Below, piece after piece: positions 1-6,875 of a stretch of DNA of 10,489 nt; the stretch's first letter is position 1, and every line of letters starts with the position of its first letter. A program made the translations under genes and the position numbers. The stretch covers positions 1 through 10,489 of the forward strand of contig PWPZ01000020.1 of assembly GCA_003556985.1 (NCBI GenBank). Direction: 5' to 3'. The notes below the pieces were generated by a model. That model did not search any database. It was not told the DNA's origin and worked only from the letters and a program-made list of their open reading frames with translations. The stretch is from Bacteroidota bacterium. GTDB taxonomy: Bacteria; Bacteroidota; Bacteroidia; Bacteroidales; PUMT01.

Positions 1-107
1 ACCCTGATGGACAGGTTCCTTCCGGTCTGCAGATAAACCTCGGCGGAATCTGCTCCCTGCCGGAGACATCTTGCAACAAGACTTTCTGTTAATTCTTTAT
101 AGTTCAT
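1..107 (-). CDS. TldE/PmbA-type metalloprotease partner protein, N-terminal fragment
   Basis: This is the first 35 codons of a gene that runs off the left edge. The translation begins MNYKELTESLVARCLRQGAD and continues with a segment containing SAEVYLQTGRNLSIRV. The pattern 'GAD.AEVY......L..R' is the typical N-terminus of the TldD/PmbA family, and the upstream neighbour tldD shows a matching GGEYADVYLENRVSRQI. In Escherichia coli, TldD and TldE (PmbA) form a heterodimeric protease in which only TldD carries the zinc site; it processes microcin B17 and degrades CcdA. This gene lies 110 bases downstream of tldD on the same strand, so co-expression is likely. It starts without a signal peptide, unlike its neighbour. 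The start is the only in-frame ATG near the conserved region. The fragment cannot show whether the protein is intact. Confidence 0.85.
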   Translation of the reverse strand, partial: MNYKELTESLVARCLRQGADSAEVYLQTGRNLSIR

Positions 108-217
108 CAGTAAATATTTAATTTAATTAGTTGGCCAATTTCGTTCACACGTGACCGGCCGCGGATTGTCAGATCGAATAGTGCTGGTAGCTGGCTTCAT
201 GGTAATTAATTTAAAAA

Positions 218-1747
218 TTAAGCCCGGCTTCCGCCTACATTGATACCCCTTATCCTCACCGTGGGCTGGCCGCATGTAACTTCGGCCATCTGGCCGCCTT
301 TTCCGCAGATACCGGGTGCGAAATCAAGGTCGTCTCCGACGGCGTCAATGCTGGAAATGATTCCCATGCATGAACCGATCAGGGTTGCTCCCTTCACGGC
401 CTGGGTCTTTTTGCCGTTTTCAATGATGTAAGCCTCCCGGCAGGTAAAGTTGAAAACGCCGGTTACCGGGTTCACGCTTCCGCCGCTAAGGCTCTGTACA
501 TAAAGCCCCTTATTGGTAGAGGCAACGATATCGGAAGGCTTGTCGGTTCCGTTTTCTATATAGGTATTGGTCATCCGGGGAATGGGTATATGACGGAAGC
601 TTTGACGCCTGCCGGTGCCTGTGCGTTCCATATCCAGCTGTTTGGCAGAAAGAATGTCGGTCATATAGCCCCTCAGAACACCGTTTTCAATAAGCACATT
701 GCGCCTGGCCTGTGTGCCTTCATCGTCGAAATTGATGGTGCCGCGGAGATTGGGGATTGTACCGTCATCCACCAGAGTGAAATTATCTACTGCAACCTTC
801 TGGCCCACTTTTCCGGTAAAGGCCCCGATGCCCTTGGCTATGTTATCAGCTTCGAGGGGATGACCCACTGCTTCGTGAATCAGAACGCCGCCCCATCCGT
901 TTATCATTACAACATCCATGATGCCGGCAGGTGCGTCCTCTGCGTGAAGCATAGCGATCGATTCCCTTGCAGCCCTGCGGGCAACATCTTCCGGAGTATG
1001 CTTGTCAAACATTTCAAAACCCGAGTGCATGCTTACCCTCTCGCGCGACATGTGGCGGCTGTTTCCTTCCTCACCCATGGTTTCCACTATAAAGAATAAA
1101 AGCGGCAATTCATCGCGCAGATATATTCCTTCGCTGTTTGCGAGCACCCTGCTTCTGACCTGATCATAATAGTCGATTTTTGCCATCTTGATTCGCGGAT
1201 CGTAATCCAGTGCCGCCTGGTTAGCCCTTTCCATGATCTCAATACGACGGGTGTCGGCTATCTCGTTCAGGGGCTGGTTAACGGCAACAAAACAATCACG
1301 TTCGGTCGGAGCAATATTTACCGGGGTCACTGTGGATGAGTTCCTGGCAACATAAGAGGCAACCTCGGCGGCCCTCATAAGGTTCTCCTCGGTAATTTCA
1401 TCGGTATAGGCAAACCCGGTCTTGTCGCCACAGATAACCCTGACACCGCCTCCCTGGGAAATGCCATGAAGTCCGCTTCTGAAAAGGGATTCTTCCATTA
1501 TAATCTGCCTTGACACCCTGTTTTCAAGATATACATCGGCATATTCGCCTCCCCGTGAAAGGGCTTTGGCAATGACCCGGTCAAGAACCTGCTTGTCGAG
1601 GTCCATCCCGGGTGCTGGTGCCGTGGAGGCATTGCAGGAAGTCAGCTGTCCGATCAGGGTGGGTGTGGCTGCCAGAACAAGTCCGCCCTTAAGGCTCATC
1701 TCCAGAAATTTCCTCCTGGGGATAGCTTTTATTCTTTCTTTATTCAT
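218..1747 (-). CDS. tldD: TldD metalloprotease with Tat lipoprotein-type signal
   Basis: 509-residue TldD family protein. The zinc motif HEAVGH is at residues 291-296 and the third ligand is probably Cys481 in GICGKGGQ, as in E. coli TldD. The C-terminus ends in the family's GINVGG signature (residues 501-506). TldD is the catalytic half of the TldD/TldE protease, which cleaves unfolded or modified peptides. The N-terminus is unusual compared with the E. coli protein: residues 10-20 (PRRKFLEMSLK) fit a twin-arginine signal, followed by a hydrophobic stretch (21-34) and a lipobox LTSC with Cys38. This suggests export as a folded Tat lipoprotein. The ATG at 1747 precedes the signal directly; an internal start would remove it. 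The partner gene lies 110 bases downstream. Tat signals on TldD are, from memory, seen in other Bacteroidota. Enzyme family is certain; cellular location is an inference. Confidence 0.95.
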   Translation of the reverse strand: MNKERIKAIPRRKFLEMSLKGGLVLAATPTLIGQLTSCNASTAPAPGMDLDKQVLDRVIAKALSRGGEYADVYLENRVSRQIIMEESLFRSGLHGISQGGGVRVICGDKTGFAYTDEITEENLMRAAEVASYVARNSSTVTPVNIAPTERDCFVAVNQPLNEIADTRRIEIMERANQAALDYDPRIKMAKIDYYDQVRSRVLANSEGIYLRDELPLLFFIVETMGEEGNSRHMSRERVSMHSGFEMFDKHTPEDVARRAARESIAMLHAEDAPAGIMDVVMINGWGGVLIHEAVGHPLEADNIAKGIGAFTGKVGQKVAVDNFTLVDDGTIPNLRGTINFDDEGTQARRNVLIENGVLRGYMTDILSAKQLDMERTGTGRRQSFRHIPIPRMTNTYIENGTDKPSDIVASTNKGLYVQSLSGGSVNPVTGVFNFTCREAYIIENGKKTQAVKGATLIGSCMGIISSIDAVGDDLDFAPGICGKGGQMAEVTCGQPTVRIRGINVGGSRA

Positions 1748-2174
1748 GCTTTCTGGTAATTTAAATGAAAACTTATGGGTAAACGGGATGTATTAACGGT
1801 TCAGTATATTTCCCCGTATTTATTCGAATAAGGGAATAATTCTACTTTTAAGTTATCAGTTATTTTAATTCTTGTGAATTTGCCCGGTAAATATAATGGA
1901 TAGGGACACGGTATACAATGAATTTCCTCAGGTATTTACTGTTATTTAACATAATTGCCAGTAAGGTGTGAACTCAACTTCTTCAACTCACCTTTCTTAT
2001 CCGGACTTTAGTCTGGTATTATTTTAATGCTGCTACAGAACCATCCATTTCAGGCAGGGACCTGCCGGGACTTTACAACTTCAACGAAGGCGGGTTTGCT
2101 GATTTTTGATTGCAGTTTTTTTATAAATTGACAGGAAGGGTGAAGGTATAAAGTGATTTTTCAAAAAAAAATAA
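1748..2174. other. Intergenic region without a recognisable gene
   Basis: This region lies between the divergent tldD gene and the PspC operon promoter. Only very short open frames occur, such as 17 codons from the ATG at 1918. It holds several inverted repeats: a 12-base palindrome (1820-1831) inside TTCCC/GGGAA arms (1810-1836), AAGGTG/CACCTT arms (1963-1994), a CCGGAC/GTCTGG hairpin (2001-2016, one wobble pair) and a GGCAGG/CCTGCC repeat (2053-2066). None has a strong T-tract, so none is a clear terminator. I see no TAnnTTTG element in good position for tldD. A small RNA or operators are possible but unproven. Confidence 0.5.
1810..1836. repeat. Nested inverted repeat upstream of tldD
   Basis: The 12-base perfect palindrome TTATTCGAATAA (1820-1831) sits within outer arms TTCCC (1810-1814) and GGGAA (1832-1836). 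It lies about 75-90 bases upstream of the tldD start codon and is AT-rich in its centre. It could be an operator for tldD, but no regulator is identified and chance is possible. Confidence 0.35.
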
Positions 2175-2193
2175 TACTATGTATTGCATAGTA
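2175..2193. promoter_or_regulatory. Probable PadR operator (palindrome)
   Basis: TACTATG-TATTG-CATAGTA is a perfect inverted repeat with 7-base arms and a 5-base spacer. Its spacer and right arm cover the -33 element of the promoter driving the pspC-padR operon. A second copy of the right arm, CATAGTA, lies at 2216-2222, 29 bases downstream, directly after the -7 element. PadR repressors bind short palindromes and commonly autoregulate, and a PadR gene is in this operon, so this is the natural binding site. Sequence and position are seen; the assignment to this PadR is inferred. Confidence 0.7.
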
Positions 2194-2215
2194 GTAAAAT
2201 TATTTTATATCTTTG
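2184..2215 (+). promoter_or_regulatory. Bacteroidota-type promoter of the pspC-padR operon
   Basis: The -7 element TATCTTTG (2208-2215) matches the Bacteroidota consensus TAnnTTTG exactly, and a TTG (2184-2186) lies 21 bases upstream as the -33 element. Transcription would start near 2220, giving a leader of about 160 bases before the first start codon at 2382. The operator palindrome overlaps the -33 element and a half-site abuts the -7 element, so a bound repressor would block the polymerase. Confidence 0.75.
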
Positions 2216-2278
2216 CATAGTAATATAAAGATGAAGCCAAAAATACTAATAGCAAAAAGATGACAGTAAAGAGTATCA

Positions 2279-2345
2279 GCTACCGGGCTAAAAGGCTACC
2301 GGGCTAAAAGGCTGCCAGCTACCAGGCTAACGGCTGACGGTTAAC
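2279..2345 (+). repeat. GGCT-phased short repeats in the operon leader
   Basis: A 16-base unit, GCTACCGGGCTAAAAG, occurs twice in perfect tandem (2279-2294 and 2295-2310). Looser copies follow, so that GCT recurs every 7-8 bases: GGCTGCCA, GCTACCA, GGCTAACG, GCTGACG, then GTTAAC. The array lies in the untranslated leader of the PspC operon. I see no coding function. It resembles the degenerate intergenic short tandem repeats found in some Bacteroidota, but that comparison is from memory. Confidence 0.7.
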
Positions 2346-2381
2346 ATCAGATATTCAATAATTCTAATTATACCAGATACA

Positions 2382-2975
2382 ATGAAAAAAACGATAACAG
2401 TAAATATTGGAGGAACCGTCTTCAGTTTAGATGAAGATGCATATGAACTTTTGCAGGTTTACCTGGAAAAGATCGAAAGCCACTATACCGGGAGCAGTGA
2501 CAGGCAGGATATAATGAACGATATTGAAGAAAGGATTGCCGAACTGCTAACTTCAGGAGAACATTCCCTGACCAATGCTATAACTCTTAAAAATGTTGAA
2601 GAAGTTATTACGATAATGGGCGAGCCTGAAGATTTTGCCGGTGAAACGGACAGTGAAACAACGGAGGATGCTAAAGGAGAAAGGGTCAAAAAAAGATTGT
2701 ACCGGGACGTCGATAACCGTATCCTTGGAGGTGTTTGCAGCGGTATTGCAGCCTATCTGTCAATTGAGAAGCTCTGGATAAGGATAATATTCGTGGTACT
2801 TGCTCTTATGGCCTTTTCGGGAGTATTGGTTTATCTTCTGCTGTGGCTTGTAATACCGCCGGCGGTTACAACCGCGCAAAAACTTGAAATGATGGGAGAA
2901 CCGGTAAACATAAATAATATCGGGCGGGCAGTAAGGGCAGAATTTGAAAATGTAAGAAAGAATTTTAAAATTTAA
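2382..2975 (+). CDS. Short PspC-domain inner-membrane protein
   Basis: 197 residues. Residues 1-85 form the N-terminal domain found in Bacteroidota PspC proteins (MKKTITVNIGG, then DEDAYELL, DIEERIAELL, and EVITIMGEPEDF). An acidic linker (86-100) is followed by a PspC domain at about 104-161, with RLYRD, ILGGVCSGIAAYL and a hydrophobic stretch (133-160) ending in IPP. A short amphipathic tail follows. PspC in enterobacteria is an inner-membrane sensor of envelope stress that works with PspB and PspA; no pspA or pspB is in this window, so the role here is only analogous. The protein aligns along its whole length with the first ~205 residues of the long PspC protein at 3521-5083 and stops at the equivalent of NFK there. 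It is first in a four-gene operon and is followed 10 bases later by a small membrane protein. Confidence 0.92.
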   Translation: MKKTITVNIGGTVFSLDEDAYELLQVYLEKIESHYTGSSDRQDIMNDIEERIAELLTSGEHSLTNAITLKNVEEVITIMGEPEDFAGETDSETTEDAKGERVKKRLYRDVDNRILGGVCSGIAAYLSIEKLWIRIIFVVLALMAFSGVLVYLLLWLVIPPAVTTAQKLEMMGEPVNINNIGRAVRAEFENVRKNFKI

Positions 2976-2985
2976 TTAACTGGTC

Positions 2986-3162
2986 ATGATGTTAAAGCCA
3001 ACTGAAAATAACAGTTATAGATATAAATACGCCAATACCGGTAAAGTCAGAGCTATTGAATTCCCCGGAAGGGAATTACAAATTGCCATATTAAAAGGAA
3101 GACTTTTCAGTCTGCTTGCCGGCGGCACAATAATATTGTTACTGATAAATAAAATTTTATGA
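2986..3162 (+). CDS. 58-residue single-span membrane protein, unknown function
   Basis: A small open frame between the short pspC gene and padR. It starts at tandem ATG codons (2986 and 2989) and stops one base before the padR start. The first ~38 residues are polar and basic (MMLKPTENNSYRYKYANTGK, then VRAIEFPGRELQIAILKGR). Residues 40-57 are strongly hydrophobic (LFSLLAGGTIILLLINKI) and should form one C-terminal transmembrane helix with the basic N-terminus in the cytoplasm. It fills the gap with only 10 bases and 1 base to its neighbours, as expected of a translated operon member; otherwise a 188-base hole would break the operon. I do not recognise the family. By analogy, small membrane proteins such as PspB partner PspC in the phage-shock system, but no similarity to PspB is claimed. 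Confidence 0.7.
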   Translation: MMLKPTENNSYRYKYANTGKVRAIEFPGRELQIAILKGRLFSLLAGGTIILLLINKIL

Positions 3163-3163
3163 T

Positions 3164-3508
3164 ATGAACCTGGAAAATACCAAGGCGCAGATGAGAAAGG
3201 GAGTGCTGGAATACTGTATTTTGTCTATTCTTGCAAATAATGACGCCTATGCGTCTGATATAATCAACGAGCTGAAAGAAGCCAAAATGATTGTTGTGGA
3301 AGGCACCCTGTATCCATTGCTTACCCGCCAGAAAAATTCGGGGTTGCTCAGCTACCGGTGGGAAGAATCGCAGCAGGGGCCGCCAAGGAAATACTACACT
3401 CTTACCGATAAAGGTAAATCGTTCCTTGCAGAACTTGACAATTCGTGGCAGGACCTGATAACCGCAGTGAACTCAATTAACCTGAAAAGGAGTCAGCCTA
3501 AAATCTAA
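3164..3508 (+). CDS. PadR-family transcriptional repressor
   Basis: 114 residues, the size of the short (PadR-s1-like) subfamily that has a winged helix-turn-helix and little else. The winged helix spans about residues 12-90: GVLEYCILSILAN (13-25), ASDIINELK (30-38), the recognition region VVEGTLYPLLTRQ (44-56), and the wing with GPPRKYYTLTDKG (72-84). The final helix (85-106) would form the dimer interface. PadR proteins are usually repressors released by a small ligand or stress signal and often control their own operon. The palindrome at 2175-2193 is the expected binding site. The start codon is one base after the stop of the small membrane protein gene, and the long pspC gene follows 12 bases after its stop. 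What it senses cannot be read from the sequence. Confidence 0.95.
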   Translation: MNLENTKAQMRKGVLEYCILSILANNDAYASDIINELKEAKMIVVEGTLYPLLTRQKNSGLLSYRWEESQQGPPRKYYTLTDKGKSFLAELDNSWQDLITAVNSINLKRSQPKI

Positions 3509-3520
3509 TACCTGTAAACA

Positions 3521-5083
3521 ATGAAGAAAGCTATAAAAATAAATCTCAGCGGAGTGATTTTTCATATTGATGAGGATGCATATGAAAAACTAAACCACTA
3601 CCTGAAGTCCGTCGAACTTTATTTCACCGGCAAAGCCGGCGGGAAAGAGATAGTTGACGATATAGAATCACGTATTGCCGAACTGTTCCAGTCCCGCACC
3701 GATAATCAGAAGATGGTAATTACTATTGGCCATGTAAATGAAGTCATTGAAATAATGGGCGATCCGAGTGATTTTGTTGAAGAGGCCGAGGAGGACGAGG
3801 AGCAGTCGGCCGAAGGGACTGGAGGAGAAAAAAAGAGAATCGTAACCGGACCCAGAAGACTTTACAGGGATCCTGAGAGCTCAGTTTTTGGGGGTGTTTG
3901 CGGCGGACTTGGTGCTTATTTCGGAATTGAGCCGGTCTGGATCAGGATACTTTTCGTGATTCTTCTGATCGCAGGATATGGTGCCTGGGGACTGGTTTAT
4001 ATTATATTGTGGATTGCCGTTCCCAGGGCGGCTACTGTTTCCCAGAGGCTTGAAATGAGGGGAGAACGGGTGACGCTTTCCAGCATTGAAAAAACTGTAA
4101 AGGAGGAGTACGACGGGGTAAAGGAAAACTTTAAGAATATCGAAAAAACCCGGGGCTACAAGCAGGCTTCCTCTGCTGTTGAAGAGATTTTCCAGGTACT
4201 GGGCAGGATCATTGTTGTTCTGCTGAAGGTTGTGGCCGTTTTGATCGGGGTGGCTATGGTATTCGCCGGATTTGTTGCCCTTTTGGCTTTCACGGGAGTT
4301 TTCGTGTTCAGCTCTCCGTTTGTATTTGGATGGCTTGACGGCGATTTCCATTCGGTCAGCCAGTTACTTTCGGCGTTCGTAGAGCCTGTAAACCTTACGA
4401 TTATTTTGGTTGCCCTGTTTATTGCAGTGGCTATACCCCTGTTTGCCATTATTTATGGAGGGATAAAACTTGCCTTCCAGCTCAGGACCCGCGACAGCGG
4501 ATTTGGCATTGCGGCACTTGTCATCTGGATTATCAGTCTGTCGGTGCTTTTCAGCATGAGCATCGTGGAAGCAAGGAAATTTAGTCACACCGGAATTTCC
4601 CAGGAAACAGTCGTTCTTGATCCGGTTCCGGGCAACATCCTGTACCTGGAGCTAAATGAACGTGTCAGACCTGAATCACTCGAAGAGGCGGGCTGGTTTA
4701 CAAAGCCCCTGAGGGGAATGTATTTTGAGCCTGAAAGTGAAATCTATTATGCACATCCCTCTCTGAGCATAAGATACGGACAGTTTGACAATCCCAGACT
4801 GTCAATTGAAAGGAGCGCGCGCGGATCGAGTCCGCTCCGGGCCGAAATAAACGCAGAGAGTATCTCATACAATTGGACTCAGACCGATTCCCTGCTTGTT
4901 TTTGATGATCTGTTTGCTGCAGCACAGCCGGAGCAATGGAGGTTCGAAGAAGTCATACTTCGTCTGAACCTGCCGGAAGGTCATCATGTTAATATTGGTG
5001 ACAATATGGAAAGGATCATTATGTCTTCCGGAACAAATGGCAGTAGAAGTTTTTCATCTTTTCCAGGAAAATACTGGAGATGA
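3521..5083 (+). CDS. Long multi-span PspC-domain membrane protein
   Basis: 520 residues. The N-terminal domain (1-86; DEDAYEKL, DDIESRIAELF, VNEVIEIMGDPSDF) and an acidic linker (86-105) precede the PspC domain (about 112-170; RRLYRDPES, FGGVCGGLGAYFGI). Further hydrophobic segments lie at about 226-266, 292-318 and 327-347. The last ~170 residues (350-520) are soluble, probably periplasmic and rich in beta strands. The domain order is the standard one for Bacteroidota PspC proteins, often linked to PadR. The likely role is in sensing or responding to envelope stress, inferred from PspC only. The protein ends in GKYWR; relatives, as I recall, often continue with a short tail after a similar Y-W/K motif, so slight C-terminal truncation is possible. 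No beta-helical (GIN/DUF2807-type) protein gene follows, although one often does in this type of operon; instead a convergent gene ends 12 bases away. Confidence 0.93.
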   Translation: MKKAIKINLSGVIFHIDEDAYEKLNHYLKSVELYFTGKAGGKEIVDDIESRIAELFQSRTDNQKMVITIGHVNEVIEIMGDPSDFVEEAEEDEEQSAEGTGGEKKRIVTGPRRLYRDPESSVFGGVCGGLGAYFGIEPVWIRILFVILLIAGYGAWGLVYIILWIAVPRAATVSQRLEMRGERVTLSSIEKTVKEEYDGVKENFKNIEKTRGYKQASSAVEEIFQVLGRIIVVLLKVVAVLIGVAMVFAGFVALLAFTGVFVFSSPFVFGWLDGDFHSVSQLLSAFVEPVNLTIILVALFIAVAIPLFAIIYGGIKLAFQLRTRDSGFGIAALVIWIISLSVLFSMSIVEARKFSHTGISQETVVLDPVPGNILYLELNERVRPESLEEAGWFTKPLRGMYFEPESEIYYAHPSLSIRYGQFDNPRLSIERSARGSSPLRAEINAESISYNWTQTDSLLVFDDLFAAAQPEQWRFEEVILRLNLPEGHHVNIGDNMERIIMSSGTNGSRSFSSFPGKYWR

Positions 5084-5095
5084 TAATTGAGAGAT

Positions 5096-6160
5096 TTAAT
5101 AGAACTCTTTCATTACCCTTATCTTTTCTGGATCCTGTAATAGCGCCTGATCGGAAAACATCATTATACCGGTTGAAGGAAATTGTGAGCCTTCGGTCAT
5201 CACTTTTTTGAATTCTTCCGGAGTTACAATGCCGGGGTTGTTGTGGGCCTGTACTATAGGCCACACCAGGGGTTTCCCCTTTTCCCCTGCTCCGGTCAGT
5301 TCATCAAGCCAGGTAGTGTATTCCCCGACCCAGGAAGGTGGTCTGTCTTTCATTTTATGGAAAAGCATCGGCGACAATACATCTGTCAGTCCGGCCAGTG
5401 CTGACACATCTATTCCCATTATACGGTAAAGTGCAGAGTCATGGTCGGCCGGATACCAGGCGCAATAGAAAGCCCCAAGGAGCGCTTCCGGCTTGTATTC
5501 GCTGACGATAGCACCCATATCGGTTACCCATCCGTTCAATATGCTGTTTCTCCAGTCCCTCCATTGGCCATCGGCATTTGCCAATATCCAGCCTGCTTTC
5601 TCGGGTATGGAGTTGCCGTGAATTTCAATGTCCTTATCCTCTTCGAACAGACCGGTACATCTGTCGCAAAAGCAGGTTTCGGGTAATATTGGTTCTGCTG
5701 TTTCAAACTGTGCATGCCAATGCAGGTAATCGATAAATATCCCGTCTACATCGAAATTCGTCATGATATCTTTGAGCTGGTCAGCACGATACTCTTTGAA
5801 GCCGGGATGAGTAGGGCAAATACCCATAAACCAATCTGCCGGAGGCGAAGGATCACCCATTTCGTTTATGGGCCATGCATCGGGATGGTCCTGTAAATAA
5901 TTTCTCCCGAGAAGTGTAGGAAACTCCACGTACACTCTGCATCCCTGTTCCCGTGCCGTATCGAAGAATTCACGGTTGAGCGATATGCTTCTGACAAATA
6001 CAGCATTCATGCCCAGAGAGTCGAAGGAATAGCCCGCCTCAAGCAAGGCTCCCGGGTTACCGTAAACGCCCTTTATAAAGGGAAGTGAATCGTCCTTTTC
6101 CCCGGAAGGGGAGCATGAAAACAGAATTGAAATGCTCAGGAAAATTAAAATATTTCTCAT
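5096..6160 (-). CDS. Lipoprotein with TIM-barrel, glycoside-hydrolase-like domain
   Basis: 354 residues. The N-terminus is a lipoprotein signal: a charged MRN, a hydrophobic core (4-15) and lipobox LFSC with Cys16, so the mature protein is membrane-anchored. The rest looks like a (beta/alpha)8 barrel: GMNAVFVRS (50-58), CRVYVEFP (74-81), ICPTHPGFKEY (114-124), VDGIFIDYLHW (138-148), VLSPMLFHK (261-269), PLVWPIVQAH (297-306) and GIMMFSDQAL (331-340). The strand ending in FIDYLHW resembles those carrying a catalytic or substrate-binding Asp in uncharacterised glycoside-hydrolase-like (GHL) barrels. A Cys cluster CFCDRC (163-168) follows directly, reminiscent of the hypothetical glycosyl hydrolase 6 group (from memory). 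The substrate is unknown, and activity is not proven. It is convergent with the PspC operon, with 12 bases between stops, and has no evident partner. Confidence 0.8.
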   Translation of the reverse strand: MRNILIFLSISILFSCSPSGEKDDSLPFIKGVYGNPGALLEAGYSFDSLGMNAVFVRSISLNREFFDTAREQGCRVYVEFPTLLGRNYLQDHPDAWPINEMGDPSPPADWFMGICPTHPGFKEYRADQLKDIMTNFDVDGIFIDYLHWHAQFETAEPILPETCFCDRCTGLFEEDKDIEIHGNSIPEKAGWILANADGQWRDWRNSILNGWVTDMGAIVSEYKPEALLGAFYCAWYPADHDSALYRIMGIDVSALAGLTDVLSPMLFHKMKDRPPSWVGEYTTWLDELTGAGEKGKPLVWPIVQAHNNPGIVTPEEFKKVMTEGSQFPSTGIMMFSDQALLQDPEKIRVMKEFY

Positions 6161-6431
6161 GGTCAGAGAAGATTGGTTTATTGAATTCCGGCAATTTAAT
6201 GGTTAAAAAGAATAAAAGCAAAAGCATCGCCAGCGTTCAGGTATATGAGTCCGGGCATCTTGCAGTGAACGGGACACATGCTGAATCTGTTTTACTGTTC
6301 AAACAAATAAGGCGGACCTTTGTTGTACACACACTATCCACTACTAATCACCCATGTCTTTCGGGTAAAGCTCCGCCAGAACTTCACCGCGAAGGACTCG
6401 GGTTTACAAGTTAAACTAAAATTTTACCAAC
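6161..6431. other. Intergenic region between divergent genes
   Basis: 271 bases separate the start of the lipoprotein gene from the NTF2-like gene. A 71-codon open frame from the ATG at 6199 crosses most of it, but its translation has no recognisable domain, no signal and ends in low-complexity polar sequence, so I do not call it. I found no TAnnTTTG element in convincing position for either gene. The segment 6340-6412 is more GC-rich than its flanks and has no assigned role. Confidence 0.4.
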
Positions 6432-6791
6432 ATGCATATAAAAAAAAGTATTCCGGAATTATTCAAAAGCATTGATAATAAAGATATGGAAGGTTTTCTT
6501 GCATTTCTGGATGAGGATGTCTTTTTCCGTTTTGGCAATATGCCCGGTATACAAGGACGTGACAATGTGAGAACTGCTATTCAGGGGTTTAATGACTCGA
6601 TCGCCGGCCTTACTCATGAGATTGATGAAATTTTCGGCGAAAAAGAAATTCTTGCATGCAACGGTACCGTTACCTACATAAGACAGGATACCAGTAAATT
6701 GAATGTGCCTTTTGCAAATGTTTTCAAATTGAAGGGTGACAGGATAAAGGAATATAACATTTATGTTGATATTTCGGAACTATATAAATAG
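6432..6791 (+). CDS. NTF2/SnoaL-like small protein
   Basis: 119 residues, the typical length of a single SnoaL-like (NTF2 superfamily) alpha+beta barrel. The order fits: an N-terminal helix (SIPELFKSIDNKDMEGFLAF, 6-25), the strand FLDEDVFFRFGN (25-36), the motif GIQGRDNVRTAIQGF (39-53), then beta strands ILACNGTVTYI (73-83), VPFANVFKLKGDRIKEYNIY (92-111), and a short C-terminal strand. The family includes isomerases, dehydratases and many proteins of unknown role that bind small hydrophobic ligands; the ligand here cannot be deduced. There is no signal peptide, so it is cytoplasmic. It stands alone between a divergent lipoprotein gene and a tRNA gene, so context adds nothing. Confidence 0.85.
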   Translation: MHIKKSIPELFKSIDNKDMEGFLAFLDEDVFFRFGNMPGIQGRDNVRTAIQGFNDSIAGLTHEIDEIFGEKEILACNGTVTYIRQDTSKLNVPFANVFKLKGDRIKEYNIYVDISELYK

Positions 6792-6875
6792 CTGCCCTGC
6801 AATTTACTGAATCCCGATTCCTTTAAATTTGGAGCTGCTGTCATTTTGGTTTAAGCGGGAATGAAATTTTTTTAT

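Noticed and set aside
123..200. 25-codon open frame on the minus strand between tldD and tldE
   Set aside because: Spans the gap neatly but is very short and its composition is unlike a protein; no independent support.
590..1099. 169-codon plus-strand open frame within tldD
   Set aside because: It is antisense to conserved tldD sequence including the zinc motif region and has no recognisable domain.
5062..5078. TCCAG/CTGGA inverted repeat at the end of the long pspC gene
   Set aside because: Five-base arms inside coding sequence, with no T-tract after them; not a credible terminator.
6199..6414. 71-codon open frame between the lipoprotein and NTF2-like genes
   Set aside because: No domain, signal or convincing composition, and no promoter in front; likely chance.
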